Part shown: positions 63,948 to 64,000 of the stretch, one piece after another
Position numbering within the stretch: position 1 is the stretch's first letter
How the letters are laid out: each line of letters opens with the position of its first letter
Assembly (NCBI GenBank): GCA_046350595.1
Contig: JAXMAC010000003.1
Coordinates: 36,724-100,723 of the forward strand
Source of the DNA: JAHFOW01 sp046350595
Lineage (GTDB): Bacteria > Planctomycetota > Brocadiia > Brocadiales > Brocadiaceae
Reading direction: 5' to 3'
Length of the DNA: 64,000 nt
Notes under the pieces: model-generated
Told to the model about the DNA's origin: nothing
Database searches by the model: none
What the model saw: the letters and a program-made list of their open reading frames with translations, nothing else
Made by a program: the position numbers and the translations under genes

Positions 63948-64000
63948 TATAGTATTGACACGAAAATACATATTTTCATAACCTTTTGTGAGCCTTTAGC
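63948..64000 (+). repeat. Structured interspersed repeat, copy C (cut by window end)
   Basis: 53 bases identical to 26438-26490 (TATAGTATTGACACGAAA onward). The element continues beyond the window. Starts 136 bp upstream of the DUF3047 gene, facing away from it, as copy A does from the LysM gene. Confidence 0.85.

Overview
The window looks like chromosomal DNA of an anammox planctomycete (order Brocadiales: Brocadia, Kuenenia or Jettenia type). This is an inference from content: a hydroxylamine-oxidoreductase (HAO)-like multiheme cytochrome, AhbC of siroheme-dependent heme synthesis, an anaerobic ribonucleotide reductase, an animal/plant-like UDP-glucose dehydrogenase, a fused SecDF, and a moderately AT-rich composition. 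No rRNA, tRNA or CRISPR array was seen. I cannot settle the genus from the sequence alone.

Layout. 1-3.0 kb: anaerobic RNR (nrdD, cut by the window edge) and its radical-SAM activase, then a 27-residue lysine-rich ORF. 3.2-5.3 kb: two tandem secreted propeller-like paralogues whose upstream regions are duplicated too. 5.3-8.9 kb: smc. 8.98-11.3 kb (minus): an unusual three-gene cassette made of a small two-helix membrane protein, a TRAFAC-type GTPase and an unidentified protein coupled to it by a 4-nt overlap. 11.6-14.7 kb: a tiny membrane ORF coupled to a large secreted PDZ/S41 protease. 14.9-18.0 kb (minus): aprA-aprB-sat. 18.3-20.7 kb: ugd and panC. 21.0-22.2 kb: a broken hexaheme HAO paralogue, then transposase debris and REP-type palindromes. 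23-26.4 kb: ahbC, a PQQ-propeller protein and a LysM protein.

26.9-37.3 kb is a long minus-strand housekeeping block: a TPR protein with two RNA-polymerase alpha-CTD-like domains, ruvA, ruvB, queH, spoIID-like, tgt, yajC, secDF. 37.6-41.8 kb holds a cold-shock protein, alanine dehydrogenase, a secreted PLD-like nuclease and gcvPB. 42-46.4 kb is a scar region: an RCC1 lipoprotein between two decayed REP-associated tyrosine transposase (RAYT) fragments, a PKD-domain fragment, a GIY-YIG protein and an IS110 element. 46.9-59.4 kb (mostly minus) holds an aminotransferase, coaX, obg, rpmA, rplU, rng, a DUF2344 gene, an HPr-EI fusion, a decayed HPr duplicate, ptsN, hpf, comF and lptF/G. The end has an RhlE-type helicase that looks foreign in base composition, a two-gene membrane/DUF3047 unit, and the start of a third copy of a structured interspersed repeat.

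For follow-up I would put first the GTPase cassette, the structured interspersed repeat (three copies), the GTAG-headed palindromes together with RAYT remnants, the rearranged HAO paralogue, and the TPR/alpha-CTD fusion.
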